A stretch of DNA of 64,000 bases from Pseudanabaenaceae cyanobacterium SKYG29 (GCA_025055675.1 JANWWT010000004.1:186001-250000), one strand, 5' to 3'; positions 10,532 to 20,759 are shown, numbered from the stretch's first letter. Translations and numbers: made by a program. Notes: generated by a model from the letters alone, not told the origin.

Positions 10532-11316
10532 TTCTTACTCTCCTTCTCTTTGTGGTGTTTTTCCTCTTCCTTGTCGTGGGGGTCAACAATTCGCTGGAAC
10601 ATGTAGCCCGTCCCCCGCGCCGTGAGAATCAATTCCGGATTACTGGGGTCTTCTTCCAACTTTGCCCGCAATCGCGAGATATGTACATCCACTACCCTCG
10701 TATCCACATGACGCTCAGGAGTATAGCCCCACACTTCTTGCAAAATCTCCGCCCGTGAGGAAGGCTCCCCCGATCGACTTACCAACAATTCTAATAAACT
10801 AAACTCCATGCCCGTCAGGCGCACCCGCTCCTCCCCTTTGTAAACCTGGCGCTTGTTGGTGTCAATGCGGATGTTCCCCACCTGAATTACCCCCGAACTG
10901 GGAATCCCTGAACTGCCATTGCGTTCAAAGCGACGTAAAACCGAGCGAATCCGTGCCTCTAACTCCTTGGGCGAAAAGGGTTTGACAATGTAATCATCCG
11001 CCCCCAACTCCAAACCTGTAATTTTGTCTGCCACATCACTGAGGGCTGTCAGCATGATGATTGGTACATCCGACTCTTTGCGTAGTTCTTGACAGACCCC
11101 GTAGCCATCTAGCTTGGGCATCATGACATCCAAAACTACTAGGTCAGGGTCCTCCGCATGAAACACCTCTAGCGCCCGCTCCCCGTCTTCTGCCGTCACT
11201 ACTTGATAGCCAATCATGGAAAGACGAGTTTCTAAGATACGACGGATACTTGCCTCGTCATCAACGACTAGGATTTTCTCTTTGTAGCTGTCTGTCTTAC
11301 TCGTCAAGGGCACCAC
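10528..11316 (-). CDS. rpaB: Response regulator RpaB (Ycf27), OmpR family
   Basis: Essential cyanobacterial transcription factor that binds HLR1 elements and controls light-stress and photosystem genes; its kinase partner is Hik33/NblS. Receiver domain about 14-125 with phospho-acceptor Asp63 in LVVLDVMMPKLDGYG, then a winged-helix domain about 145-245 with the sequence VWGYTPERHVDTRVVDVHISR. Identity to known RpaB is high along the whole length. A charged tail (HDKEEEKHHKEKESKN) is unusual in composition but still in frame. The start is uncertain: GTG at 11316 or the GTG next to it. It faces the GH3 gene with a 4-nt overlap. Confidence 0.95.
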   Translation of the reverse strand: MVPLTSKTDSYKEKILVVDDEASIRRILETRLSMIGYQVVTAEDGERALEVFHAEDPDLVVLDVMMPKLDGYGVCQELRKESDVPIIMLTALSDVADKITGLELGADDYIVKPFSPKELEARIRSVLRRFERNGSSGIPSSGVIQVGNIRIDTNKRQVYKGEERVRLTGMEFSLLELLVSRSGEPSSRAEILQEVWGYTPERHVDTRVVDVHISRLRAKLEEDPSNPELILTARGTGYMFQRIVDPHDKEEEKHHKEKESKN

Positions 11317-11404
11317 AGGCTGTTTCCCGAACCACTACTGATTATTTCATTATGTAAATAGAACAAGCAAGGGTGACCAAATTCTCAACATTTTTTAATC
11401 TTCC

Positions 11405-11421
11405 GGGGGGACTAGCCCCCC
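11405..11421 (-). terminator. GC-rich hairpin, possible terminator of the 52-aa gene
   Basis: GGGGGG, five-base loop ACTAG, CCCCCC: a perfect 6-bp G/C stem. It lies 8 nt past the stop of the minus-strand 52-aa gene and ahead of rpaB. No proper U-tract follows on either strand, so intrinsic termination is doubtful; it could instead be an mRNA 3'-end stabiliser or attenuator. Confidence 0.35.
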
Positions 11422-11428
11422 ATTACAC

Positions 11429-11587
11429 CTACAGATTCAACCCCAGCTCTTGCCGTTCTTTTTCCAACAGACTGATTAATTCCAGGTTGTTTTGAGCACG
11501 GGCAGCCTCCATCCGACGGCGCAGGGAATCGGCTAAGTTAGCTTGGTGAGTGACTTTGACACTGTTTCTCCGTTCTGCAGACAGCAT
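11429..11587 (-). CDS. Conserved-looking 52-aa hypothetical protein
   Basis: Small open frame of 52 codons, ATG at 11587, preceded by AAGGAGATAGAGCT, a strong ribosome site. The protein starts MLSAERRNSVKVTHQANLA and continues SLRRRMEAARAQ then LELISLLEKERQELGL. It is very basic and charged, predicted all-helical, with no cysteine and no membrane segment. I do not recognise a named family, though the ribosome site and codon pattern say it is a real gene. It lies between sdhB (89 nt upstream) and rpaB (113 nt downstream) on the same strand, followed by a GC hairpin. Confidence 0.72.
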   Translation of the reverse strand: MLSAERRNSVKVTHQANLADSLRRRMEAARAQNNLELISLLEKERQELGLNL

Positions 11588-11676
11588 AGCTCTATCTCCT
11601 TAAGTATCGACATATACAATTTTGCCAGATATTCGAGGTTTTGGTAGCAATTGTTACAGAAAATTTAAGAAACTTA

Positions 11677-12603
11677 CTATCTGCGGCTAAGTATTTCTAC
11701 TAATTCCTGTAGGTGCTCTTTGCCCCGTGAGGGTTGGAAGTGCCAGGGGAAGGGGAATTTCCCAGCCCAGAGTAGTCGCAGTCCGAGGGGCATTAGGCTA
11801 AACCAATTGACTACCAGCAGGGCAAAGCGCATTTCATCGAGCCATCCCGATCGTTTTACCAACTTCAGCAACACTTGCCGATGGCGGATCGGAGTAGTGA
11901 CTTTGGTATTTTTGTCCTGGAGTAAAGTTTGCTTAATTTCTGTAATGCGATCGAGGGGTTGCACCCCCACAGGACAGACCTCGTTACACTGAAAGCAGCG
12001 CGTACAGCCCCAGACAAAATCCTTGTGGTGGTATTTTTGTAACCGCTCGGTGGTTTGACAATCGCGGTTATCCTGTAACACCCTTTGGGCGCGGGCGAGG
12101 GCATGGGGTGCTACGAACTGGGGATTTACCTCTTTGACGTTACAGGCAGAATAACAAGCTCCACAGAGAATGCAGTTAGCCGCAGTAGCTATACGGGCGC
12201 GTTGAGCAGGAGTTTGTAGAGATTCCTTAGGTTGTCTAGCCCTGGGAGCGATGTAGGGATTGACACGCTGCAGGTCTTGCCAGAAGGGGGTGAGGTCAAC
12301 GATCAAATCTTTGATTACAGGGAAGTTACCCAGGGGAGCAATCACTACTTCCCCCTGCCTTTGCACTTCATTAATGGAAACTTGGCAGGCTAATCCCGCC
12401 TTGTGGTTAATCTGCATCCCGCAGGAACCACAGATGACATTGCGGCAGTTACGACGGAAAGCTAATGTTCCGTCCACATACCACTGCACGTGATGCAGAG
12501 CATCTAAAACTGTGCTACGGGGGTCAAGGTCAATTCGGTAAACCTGCCAGTAGGGAGAACAGCCACGATCGCTCTGACGGCGAATGCGCAGGGTAACTTC
12601 CAT
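11677..12603 (-). CDS. sdhB: Succinate dehydrogenase / fumarate reductase iron-sulfur subunit
   Basis: Electron-carrying subunit of succinate dehydrogenase, feeding electrons from succinate to the thylakoid or plasma-membrane quinone pool. 308 residues. The [2Fe-2S] ligands are in NCRNVICGSCGMQ and GLAC (about 52-75); the [4Fe-4S] cluster motif is CILCGACYSAC near 145; the [3Fe-4S]/[4Fe-4S] cysteines are in CTRCFQCNEVCPVG near 195. The C-terminal about 70 residues extend beyond the bacterial minimal form. No SdhA is in the window, as often in cyanobacteria where sdh genes are scattered. It begins only 11 nt after glnB ends on the same strand, so co-transcription with PII is likely. Confidence 0.93.
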   Translation of the reverse strand: MEVTLRIRRQSDRGCSPYWQVYRIDLDPRSTVLDALHHVQWYVDGTLAFRRNCRNVICGSCGMQINHKAGLACQVSINEVQRQGEVVIAPLGNFPVIKDLIVDLTPFWQDLQRVNPYIAPRARQPKESLQTPAQRARIATAANCILCGACYSACNVKEVNPQFVAPHALARAQRVLQDNRDCQTTERLQKYHHKDFVWGCTRCFQCNEVCPVGVQPLDRITEIKQTLLQDKNTKVTTPIRHRQVLLKLVKRSGWLDEMRFALLVVNWFSLMPLGLRLLWAGKFPFPWHFQPSRGKEHLQELVEILSRR

Positions 12604-12614
12604 AGAAAGCTGGC

Positions 12615-13025
<411 letters not shown>

Positions 13026-13033
13026 CTAGCCAC

Positions 13034-14134
13034 TCATTTACCAGAGTCTAATTCTTTTGCCAGTTCTTGTAAACGCTCCTGCTGGTCTTGGGCAATGCAA
13101 CTTTGAATGAGGTCTTCCAGGTCTCCTTCTAGGACAGTTTGCAAAGGGAAGTTTTGCCCCAGGCGATGGTCAGTGACACGGTTGTCTTTGTAGTTGTAGG
13201 TGCGAATCTTTTCTGACCGCGACCCTGTACCTACTTGGGATCGCCTCAGAGAACTCACCGCTGCCTGTTGCTCCTGGAGTTTCATTTCATACAGCTTTGC
13301 CCGCAGGATTTGAAAGGCACGCTCCTTGTTTTTAAGTTGCGATCGTTCCTCGGTGCAAAATACCCTAATCCCTGTGGGTTTGTGGTAGAGGTCGACAGCG
13401 GTTTCTACTTTGTTGACGTTTTGTCCCCCTGCACCTCCCGATCGGGCGGTGGTTATTTCAATATCCTTGGGGTCAATTTCTACCTCCACTTCGTCCACTT
13501 CGGGCATGATCGCCACCGTTGCTGTAGAAGTGTGCACTCGTCCTGAGGCTTCGGTAACAGGCACCCTTTGTACGCGATGGACTCCCGATTCAAACTTGAG
13601 TTTACTGTACACCCTGTCTCCCTGGATTTCCAGGATCACTTCTTTGTAGCCCCCCATTTCCGAAGGGGATTCACTCAGGAGTTTGACGCGCCAGTTCTGG
13701 GACTCAGCATAGCGGGTGTACATCCGCAGCAAATCCGCTGCCCACAGTCCTGCTTCCTCTCCCCCTGTCCCCGCCCGAATCTCTAGCATGATGTTCTTCT
13801 CATCGTTGGGATCGCGGGGTAGGAGCATGATGCTCATCTGCTGCTCTAGTGCCGCTGCCTTTTGCTCCAGGAGTTTAATCTCCTCAGCTGCCATCTCCCG
13901 TAGTTCAGGGTCATCCGCTTCCCGCAGTAGTTCCTGGGACTGGGCAATTTCTGCCTGTACCTTTTGCCATTGCTCAAATACCTGGACAGTCTCCTCTAGG
14001 CTCGATCGTGCCCGTGCAATCCTTTGCAGTTCCTCTGGGTCAGTTGCCACATCAGGGTCTGCCAGGCGGCGGGTGAGTTCCTGGTAGGTGGATTCTACGG
14101 ATTTGAGCTTTTCGAGGACGTAGGCAGCAGGCAT
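13034..14134 (-). CDS. prfA: Peptide chain release factor 1
   Basis: Ends translation at UAA and UAG. 366 residues, family length. The catalytic GGQ lies in [14 protein letters not shown] near residue 235, the glutamine being the target of PrmC methylation (prmC is also in this window, at 19.9 kb). The N-terminal coiled coil and the conserved [11 protein letters not shown] are present. It follows rpmE by 3 nt, as in the cyanobacterial rpmE-prfA arrangement. The stop lies 11 nt from the NtcA box of glnB. Confidence 0.97.
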   Translation of the reverse strand: MPAAYVLEKLKSVESTYQELTRRLADPDVATDPEELQRIARARSSLEETVQVFEQWQKVQAEIAQSQELLREADDPELREMAAEEIKLLEQKAAALEQQMSIMLLPRDPNDEKNIMLEIRAGTGGEEAGLWAADLLRMYTRYAESQNWRVKLLSESPSEMGGYKEVILEIQGDRVYSKLKFESGVHRVQRVPVTEASGRVHTSTATVAIMPEVDEVEVEIDPKDIEITTARSGGAGGQNVNKVETAVDLYHKPTGIRVFCTEERSQLKNKERAFQILRAKLYEMKLQEQQAAVSSLRRSQVGTGSRSEKIRTYNYKDNRVTDHRLGQNFPLQTVLEGDLEDLIQSCIAQDQQERLQELAKELDSGK

Positions 14135-14137
14135 AGG

Positions 14138-14452
14138 CTATTTGCGCTTTTTGCTGTTCTTGGCAGTGGCTTTGGACTTGGCAGGCTCTTTAGCTTCTTC
14201 GCTCTTTTTCGTGCGCACACCCCGTCGCTGTAATTTTTCCCCTTCTCCCCCCATGCCGTACTTGCGCATAAAGCGATCGACGCGCCCCTCCGTATCAATA
14301 ATTTTCTGGGTACCAGTAAAGAAGGGGTGATTGCCTGCCCATACGTCGACATGGAGTTCGGGTTTAGTGGAGCCAACGGTAGCAACTAGTTCGCCGTCGC
14401 AGTAAACCTTGGCTTCGGGGTACCAGGTGGGATGTATGTTGGGCTTGGGCAT
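14138..14452 (-). CDS. rpmE: Ribosomal protein L31
   Basis: Protein of the large ribosomal subunit. The first about 75 residues are L31: MPKPNIHPTWYP, then VDVWAGNHPFFTGTQK and DTEGRVDRFMRKYG. The tail of about 28 residues is Lys/Ala/Glu rich and very basic, a common cyanobacterial extension. No zinc cysteine set (CxxC) is present, only one Cys at YCDGEL, so it is a C-minus type. It precedes prfA with a 3-nt gap, so the two are one transcription unit. Confidence 0.95.
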   Translation of the reverse strand: MPKPNIHPTWYPEAKVYCDGELVATVGSTKPELHVDVWAGNHPFFTGTQKIIDTEGRVDRFMRKYGMGGEGEKLQRRGVRTKKSEEAKEPAKSKATAKNSKKRK

Positions 14453-14512
14453 AGCTCTAGTTAAAATGTGCAGTTATTAATAATAAAATATTTTGCCCAA
14501 ATCGGCAAAGTT

Positions 14513-15454
<942 letters not shown>

Positions 15455-15586
15455 TTACTCTGGCTTCTAAGATTCTAATGGTAGTGTGCGGTTTTGCGCA
15501 GTCAATTCTACTCCTCTTCTCCTCTATGTACCCATGCCCCGCTGTTAAAATAGGTCTTACCAAATCAGTAAACTACTTATCATTCC

Positions 15587-16885
15587 ATGTTTTGCCCTAA
15601 GGTAGTAGCGATCGGAATACTATCTGCCCTGTCTTTGCCAGTAGTTGCCCAGGTGATTCCTGATGGTACAACGAACACGATCGTGCACCAAAACAGGATT
15701 AGCGGCGGGACGGTCAGCGGCAGTAATTTATTCCACAGTTTTACTACCTTTAATGTGGGGGCAGAGGGGGTAGAGTTTGTCTCGGATGGTGTGCCAGGGG
15801 CTAGGATTAATAACATTTTTATCCGTGTCACAGGGCAATCCCCCAGCTATCTGCAAAGTGTGGTCAACACCAAAAAGGGATTTCCTAATGCCAGTCTCTA
15901 CTTGGTTAATCCCCAGGGGATAGTATTTCAACCAACTGCCAAAGTGGAAGGGGGTGGCTCGGTTTTAGCGGCAACGGCTACGGCTATTGGTTTTGCGGAC
16001 AGACAAGTAGTAACTCCCAGAACAACAGTTTTCCCCAGCACAGCCGTAACTAACTTGGAATTTGCTTACTATACCCCTGCGCCGATTCTCAACCAGGGGG
16101 AACTAGGGGTAGCGCCAGGGCGAAATTTGGCGTTGGTGGGGGGGGCTGTCTTCAGCGATGGCAGCTTAGCGGCTCCCAACGGTAATGTGGTGGTCATGGC
16201 AACGACGGGGGGAAGCCGAGTGGAAGTGCGCTCCACGGAAACTAGCTTCGGTTTGACTGCTGTTAAAGATGTGATAGAACCTGTCAAGGAGGGCGCGCCA
16301 GAACTGTTGGAAGTTCTCCGTCCTGCCTTGCCCGAGTTGCCCCTGGAGGCAAAAACGATCGTTGCCCGTGCTGATGGCAAAGTCACTCTCCTACCAGAGA
16401 ATCAGGGGTTAGTAGACAGGGTACTGCCCGATGGCAGGGTCAATACTACGGGTGCTTTTACTTTGTTGAGCGGGGATGTAGCGGTCAAGGGCATGGCGGG
16501 GGCCAATATTCAGGTAGATGCCCCTAGTGATATTGTTTTACTGGTACCCCAAATCAGCGCTACTAACACTGTTGTCTTTAATGCGGGTAGTACAATTACC
16601 TTCCGCGATAGTTTAGCTTTTCCTTCTAACCTCACTACTGGTGGCAATCTGGTATTACGGGGGGATGGCAGGATTGACTTTTTGGCGGTCAACCACCCCG
16701 AGAGCGTGATCAAGGTGGGGGGTAACCTACTCTTCATCTCCCGACGGGACATCTGGGCAGACAGTGTATTTGCTGTCGGTGGGCGAGTGTTGATTGAGGC
16801 TTCTCCCGTGGATACCGTTGATATACTAGCCCCTGTCCCTGAACTTCCTAAACTACTGCAACCTTCCCCTCGCTTGGCTAAGTGA
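15587..16885 (+). CDS. Secreted TPS-domain (filamentous hemagglutinin N-terminal) protein
   Basis: 432 residues with an N-terminal signal peptide ending near SLPVVAQ. Residues about 25-160 form a two-partner-secretion domain: NLFHSFTTFNVG, IFIRVTGQSPSYLQ, then SLYLVNPQGIVFQPTAKVEGGGS, the classic TpsA pattern. The rest looks like beta-helix repeats and ends with a Pro-rich tail (PELPKLLQPSP). Cyanobacterial TpsA proteins are usually much longer. No TpsB/Omp85-type transporter is near, so the partner must be elsewhere or absent. The stop overlaps the next ATG by one base (TGATG), implying coupling to the GNAT gene. Confidence 0.82.
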   Translation: MFCPKVVAIGILSALSLPVVAQVIPDGTTNTIVHQNRISGGTVSGSNLFHSFTTFNVGAEGVEFVSDGVPGARINNIFIRVTGQSPSYLQSVVNTKKGFPNASLYLVNPQGIVFQPTAKVEGGGSVLAATATAIGFADRQVVTPRTTVFPSTAVTNLEFAYYTPAPILNQGELGVAPGRNLALVGGAVFSDGSLAAPNGNVVVMATTGGSRVEVRSTETSFGLTAVKDVIEPVKEGAPELLEVLRPALPELPLEAKTIVARADGKVTLLPENQGLVDRVLPDGRVNTTGAFTLLSGDVAVKGMAGANIQVDAPSDIVLLVPQISATNTVVFNAGSTITFRDSLAFPSNLTTGGNLVLRGDGRIDFLAVNHPESVIKVGGNLLFISRRDIWADSVFAVGGRVLIEASPVDTVDILAPVPELPKLLQPSPRLAK

Positions 16886-17319
16886 TGCCCATTGATATTG
16901 TTCCTATAGCCTATGCTAGCCCTGACTATTACCAAGCATTGGCGCTACGCAATCTCTATCTGCGGCAGCCCCTGGGGTTATCTTTCACAGCAGAGGAGGA
17001 ACAAGAAGACCAAATTGCCTGCCATGTCGTAGCCAAACATAACGATCGGGTCATTGGCTGTGTGCTCGGTGTACCCAAGGAAGATTGGGTCAAAATTCGC
17101 CAGATGGTGGTGCAATCTGAGTATCAAAGGCAGGGTATTGGTACTAAGCTTCTGCAAACAGTAGAAAAAATATTTAACGATCGGGGCAAAACAGCTTTCT
17201 TCCTCCATGCCCGTCACCACAGTGTTGAGTTCTATCGCAAAAATGGGTATCAGCCGATCGGGGCATTATTTTACGAAGTGGGGATACTACACCGGCGCAT
17301 GGAAAAACATCTCACCTAG
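16885..17319 (+). CDS. GNAT family N-acetyltransferase
   Basis: About 144 residues, a single GNAT domain that would transfer an acetyl group from acetyl-CoA to an unknown amine. The CoA-binding motif is VVQSEYQRQGIGTKLL (about 72-87), followed by FFLHARHHSVEFYRKNGY, the usual C-terminal part of ElaA-like GNATs. I chose the ATG at 16885, which shares its A with the stop of the TPS gene; a GTG one codon earlier is also possible. The substrate cannot be told. Confidence 0.85.
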   Translation: MPIDIVPIAYASPDYYQALALRNLYLRQPLGLSFTAEEEQEDQIACHVVAKHNDRVIGCVLGVPKEDWVKIRQMVVQSEYQRQGIGTKLLQTVEKIFNDRGKTAFFLHARHHSVEFYRKNGYQPIGALFYEVGILHRRMEKHLT

Positions 17320-17399
17320 GGCATTTGGGAGCTAGATCACACCTTTGGTAGAGGGCTTACCCTATCATAAAAATACCAGGGCAGAGGGAGATTCAGCAT

Positions 17400-18359
17400 A
17401 TGAACAAACTCCGTTGGTTGGCTTGTTTTTTCCTATCTCTGGTGGGAGCAATTATTTTTGGTCAGCCCCTAACGGCAAAAAACTTAACCCCAGACCAGGT
17501 ATTAGAAGTGGCGTTAAAAACGACGGTGGTCATAGCCCAGGACCTCAAATCTGGGGATAATGTAGCATTGCGAGAAGCCTTCCGTCCAGGGTCGGGGGTA
17601 ATTGTGGGTAAACGGGGCAATACCTACTATGTGGCAACCAACTACCACGTAGTCAGCGCCAGGGGGACAGATTACGGTGTACGCACCCCCGATGGTATTG
17701 TCCACTTTGTCGACGATGAAAAAACCCAGAGCAATATTGATGCCTTTGGTAGGTATTTGCAAAACCGAGTGGAGGGGTCAGATTTAGCGATCGTGCAGTT
17801 TCAGGCTAAACAAAATTATCCTGTTGCCAAAATTAACCTCAACAAACAGGAAAATGAACCGGTATTTGTAGCTGGCTGGCCCGACCCTGGTCCCAAATTT
17901 CCTGAGCGTACCTTCAGAATGACCTCTGGCATTTTAAGTGCCATATTGCGACAGGGGTGGGAAGATGGGGACTACAATACCCAATACAGTGCTCCCACAC
18001 GGCGGGGCATGAGTGGCGGTCCCGTCTTCAATCAACGGGGGGAACTAATTGCTATTCACGGCAGGGGGGGTGGTAAAAATTTACCGGAGTACGGCGAACC
18101 CGACAAAGACTGTTTGGACACCAAAAACTGTTTCAATCGGGGTATTTCCACTGATGTTTTATTACAACGGGCACAAAGTACACCAAAATATGCCAGTTTA
18201 TTTGTCCCCCCTGCTTATATTCCTGCTGACCCTGTACGTCTTGCCCAGGTTCCTAGCCCTCCCACGGCTAAACGTATTGAAAACATCTTTGATGAATTTA
18301 GTAGCCTCAAAGTACGCCTCAAGGAAACTAATGACGGTCGGTTGTTACTCGATCCCTAG
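17400..18359 (+). CDS. Secreted trypsin-like serine protease
   Basis: 319 residues with an N-terminal signal peptide (hydrophobic 6-25). The trypsin-like catalytic triad is visible: His83 in ATNYHVV, Asp128 in EGSDLAIVQF and Ser205 in RRGMSGGPVF. There is no PDZ domain, which separates it from DegP/HtrA. A disulfide-prone segment CLDTKNC lies near 240. The last about 60 residues are low-complexity and end KETNDGRLLLDP. It is probably periplasmic or secreted; the substrate is unknown. A single-gene unit preceded by 80 nt. Confidence 0.85.
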   Translation: MNKLRWLACFFLSLVGAIIFGQPLTAKNLTPDQVLEVALKTTVVIAQDLKSGDNVALREAFRPGSGVIVGKRGNTYYVATNYHVVSARGTDYGVRTPDGIVHFVDDEKTQSNIDAFGRYLQNRVEGSDLAIVQFQAKQNYPVAKINLNKQENEPVFVAGWPDPGPKFPERTFRMTSGILSAILRQGWEDGDYNTQYSAPTRRGMSGGPVFNQRGELIAIHGRGGGKNLPEYGEPDKDCLDTKNCFNRGISTDVLLQRAQSTPKYASLFVPPAYIPADPVRLAQVPSPPTAKRIENIFDEFSSLKVRLKETNDGRLLLDP

Positions 18360-18472
18360 TCTTTCCCTACCCCATCCGTTGGCTTGGATGAGAGGGGGGG
18401 AGAATTGTGGGATCGGGGGGTGACATCCAGTTTTATACTACTCATGTTTAGTTTAGGCGTGTGGTTGTTGTT

Positions 18473-18856
18473 ATGAAAAGGATTATTTTATTGTTAGTTG
18501 CTTTAGTCTGCTGGATGGGGCTATGGTCACCTGTACCTAGCCTGGCGGCAAATTCTCGGTTAGAGGCTCTGGCAACACAGATGCAACGCTTACAGACTTT
18601 TGTGGAAGAAAATAACTGGCAGGAAATTCGTGCTTATATCCGCGGTCCCATGGGAGAAACGAGAAGGAAATTGGCAGCGATCGAGCGGGAGCTGCCCAAA
18701 AACCAACGATCGGTGTTTAAAACTGCTTCCTCTAAGTTCCTGGATGACCTGATTACCCTGGACTTTGCTGCTCTGCAACAGGATGCCGAGCGGACAGAAA
18801 CTGCTTTTCAAACTTTGCAGGCTGATTTGGACAGTTTACGCCAGACTGTTGATTAG
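18473..18856 (+). CDS. psbQ: PsbQ-like (CyanoQ) photosystem II protein without a lipobox
   Basis: Lumenal extrinsic protein of photosystem II. About 127 residues: a signal peptide (MKRIILLLVALVCWMGL, ending near SLAA), then a four-helix domain with the family hallmark YIRGPMGETRRKL followed by FLDDLITLDFAALQ. Known CyanoQ proteins are lipoproteins with a Cys right after the signal; here that site reads PSLAANSR with no Cys, so it would not be lipidated. The ATG at 18473 is preferred to a GTG 12 nt earlier. A small membrane-protein gene follows after 5 nt. Good but not certain family call. Confidence 0.72.
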   Translation: MKRIILLLVALVCWMGLWSPVPSLAANSRLEALATQMQRLQTFVEENNWQEIRAYIRGPMGETRRKLAAIERELPKNQRSVFKTASSKFLDDLITLDFAALQQDAERTETAFQTLQADLDSLRQTVD

Positions 18857-18861
18857 CAACA

Positions 18862-19101
18862 ATGAGTACTATAGATAAAGTCTCGGTTTGGCTGAACCGC
18901 TTGCTGACAGCTAACTTTTTCGTCGTCCTGTTCTTTTTTGCCTGGTTTGTAGTAGCAGCGGGAGGGGAATTTCTCCACTGGCACCTAGGCTGGCATCTCT
19001 GGCAAACCCTCTGGCAACCCGTGATTCAACCGGCGGTCGGTTTGGTTATGTTAGGGGCGATCGGTAGTGGTATCCTCCATCGCCTGCGCCAGCGGTTTTA
19101 A
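18862..19101 (+). CDS. Small two-helix membrane protein, unknown
   Basis: 79 residues with two hydrophobic helices (about 17-34 and 53-70) joined by a His/Trp-rich loop, HWHLGWHLWQTLWQP. The ends are charged (MSTIDKV, RLRQRF). I do not recognise the family. It begins 5 nt after the psbQ-like gene, so they are likely one transcript, and ho1 follows 97 nt later on the same strand. A thylakoid location is plausible from context but unproven. Confidence 0.65.
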   Translation: MSTIDKVSVWLNRLLTANFFVVLFFFAWFVVAAGGEFLHWHLGWHLWQTLWQPVIQPAVGLVMLGAIGSGILHRLRQRF

Positions 19102-19198
19102 CAATTGTTAAACTTTGGTAATTTGGAGTGGGGCAATAGTATATTCAGTGTTAAATTTGCCTTTTTTAATCTTAGTTTAATAATCTTGAGGAGGAAAC

Positions 19199-19918
19199 GT
19201 GAGTCACGAATTAGCAACCAAACTGCGGGTAGGGACGCAGAAGGCACATACAATGGCGGAAAATACAACATTTATTCGCTGTTTTTTGGGGGGGGTGGTT
19301 AATCCCCAGTCCTACCGGAAGTTAGCGAGCAATCTCTATTTTGTCTACACTACTCTGGAAGAAGAGCTGACCAAACATCGGGAACATCCTGTGGTTGGCA
19401 AATTATTCTTCCCGGAATTATGGCGCAAAGCCAGTCTGGAGCGGGATTTAGAGTTTTACTACGGGGCTGATTGGCGCTCTCAGGTAGCTCCTTCTCCTGC
19501 CTGCGCTAGGTACTTGCAACGAATTCGCGAAATTTCCCAGCAAGACCCCATTTTACTAGTGGGACATGCCTACACCCGTTACATGGGTGATCTTTCCGGG
19601 GGGCAGGTCTTGAAAAAGATTGCTAAACAAGCGATGGGCTTAGGCGATCGGGGCACAGCTTTTTATGAGTTTGAGTCAATCCGCAATCACGGGGAGTTTA
19701 AGAAACAATACCGTCAAGCAATGAACAATCTCCCCCTGACAGAGGCAGAATGCGACCGCATTGTGGCAGAGGCTAATCACGCTTTCCACCTCAATATGGA
19801 TATGTTCCGCGAGTTGGAGGGGAATTGGTTGCTGGCACTGGCGCAGTTGGGCTGGAATAGCTTCCTCGATAAGCTGGGTCTGAGGGCAAATCGCCGCCCC
19901 GTTGGCTCAGAGGCCTAG
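19199..19918 (+). CDS. ho1: Heme oxygenase (biliverdin-forming)
   Basis: Opens heme with ferredoxin electrons to give biliverdin IX-alpha, CO and iron, the first step to phycobilins. 239 residues, full length. The proximal heme ligand is His17 in GTQKAHTMAEN; the distal helix GDLSGGQVLKKIA is intact near 140. The GTG start has an excellent GAGGAGGAAAC site five bases upstream. prmC starts directly after the stop. Strong identity to cyanobacterial HO1. Confidence 0.97.
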   Translation: MSHELATKLRVGTQKAHTMAENTTFIRCFLGGVVNPQSYRKLASNLYFVYTTLEEELTKHREHPVVGKLFFPELWRKASLERDLEFYYGADWRSQVAPSPACARYLQRIREISQQDPILLVGHAYTRYMGDLSGGQVLKKIAKQAMGLGDRGTAFYEFESIRNHGEFKKQYRQAMNNLPLTEAECDRIVAEANHAFHLNMDMFRELEGNWLLALAQLGWNSFLDKLGLRANRRPVGSEA

Positions 19919-20755
19919 ATGCTTGATTTTTGGCAGTGGTACGATCGGGCTAGGTCTGGTCGTACTGCCGAATTGGACTGGTTAATTCTTGCCCTGACCC
20001 CTCTGACTAAGTTAGATTTGCGGTTACGCTCCCCGCGCTTTGCTGACTACGATTGGCAGTATTTAGACCAGCTGTGGCAGAGGCATGTACAGGAAGGTAT
20101 ACCTGTACAGTACTTGGCGGGTCAGACCCTGTGGCGGGATTTGCTCCTCACAGTCAATGAGGCGGTTCTCATTCCCCGTCCGGAAACGGAGTTAATCATT
20201 GAAATTGTTGCCGCCAGCACAGAACCCCAGGGCGTTTGGTGTGATTTGGGGACGGGGTCAGGAGCGATCGCCATTGCTTTGGCACGGACTTTTCCTGCCA
20301 TCACGGTTTTAGCGGTAGACATCAGTGAGGCAGCACTGCAGGTAGCTCAGGCCAATATCGATCGCTACGGTCTGGGCGAACGGGTCAAGTGTGTGCAGGG
20401 CAGTTGGTTTAGCTCTCTTACGCCTGGCTTGGCGGGTATGGTGAGTAATCCCCCTTACATCCCTTCGGATATGATTCCCACCCTGGCAAGGGAAGTACAA
20501 CGGGAACCGCGGCTGGCATTGGATGGAGGAGCAGATGGTCTGCAGGCTATTCGTCATCTAGTAGCAGCAGGAAAGACCTACCTGAAGGAGGGCGGGTTTT
20601 GGCTAGTAGAAGTTATGGCAGGCGCCTCGGGAGCCTCGTCGACCGAACAGGCACAAACAGTGGCAGATATGCTACAACAGAATGACTATCGATCGGTAAC
20701 AATACATAAAGACTGGCAAGGTAACGATCGGTTTGTCAGTGGTTTTGTAGGTTAA
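19919..20755 (+). CDS. prmC: Release factor glutamine methyltransferase
   Basis: Methylates the GGQ glutamine of RF1 and RF2 with S-adenosylmethionine. 278 residues. SAM loop DLGTGSGAIA at 109-118 and the signature NPPYIP at 177-182, plus the N-terminal helical domain with GIPVQYLAG near 60. It starts immediately after the ho1 stop, a tight but functionally unrelated pairing. Its target prfA is at 13-14.1 kb. Confidence 0.94.
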   Translation: MLDFWQWYDRARSGRTAELDWLILALTPLTKLDLRLRSPRFADYDWQYLDQLWQRHVQEGIPVQYLAGQTLWRDLLLTVNEAVLIPRPETELIIEIVAASTEPQGVWCDLGTGSGAIAIALARTFPAITVLAVDISEAALQVAQANIDRYGLGERVKCVQGSWFSSLTPGLAGMVSNPPYIPSDMIPTLAREVQREPRLALDGGADGLQAIRHLVAAGKTYLKEGGFWLVEVMAGASGASSTEQAQTVADMLQQNDYRSVTIHKDWQGNDRFVSGFVG

Positions 20756-20759
20756 TTGT

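Noticed and set aside
18360-18472. Terminator after the trypsin-like protease
   Set aside because: CATCC/GGATG arms exist but the extended stem has bulges and no T-run follows.
19102-19198. Terminator ahead of ho1 with a T6 run
   Set aside because: Only a 5-bp GGCAA/TTGCC stem with a loop of about 22 nt; too weak to list.
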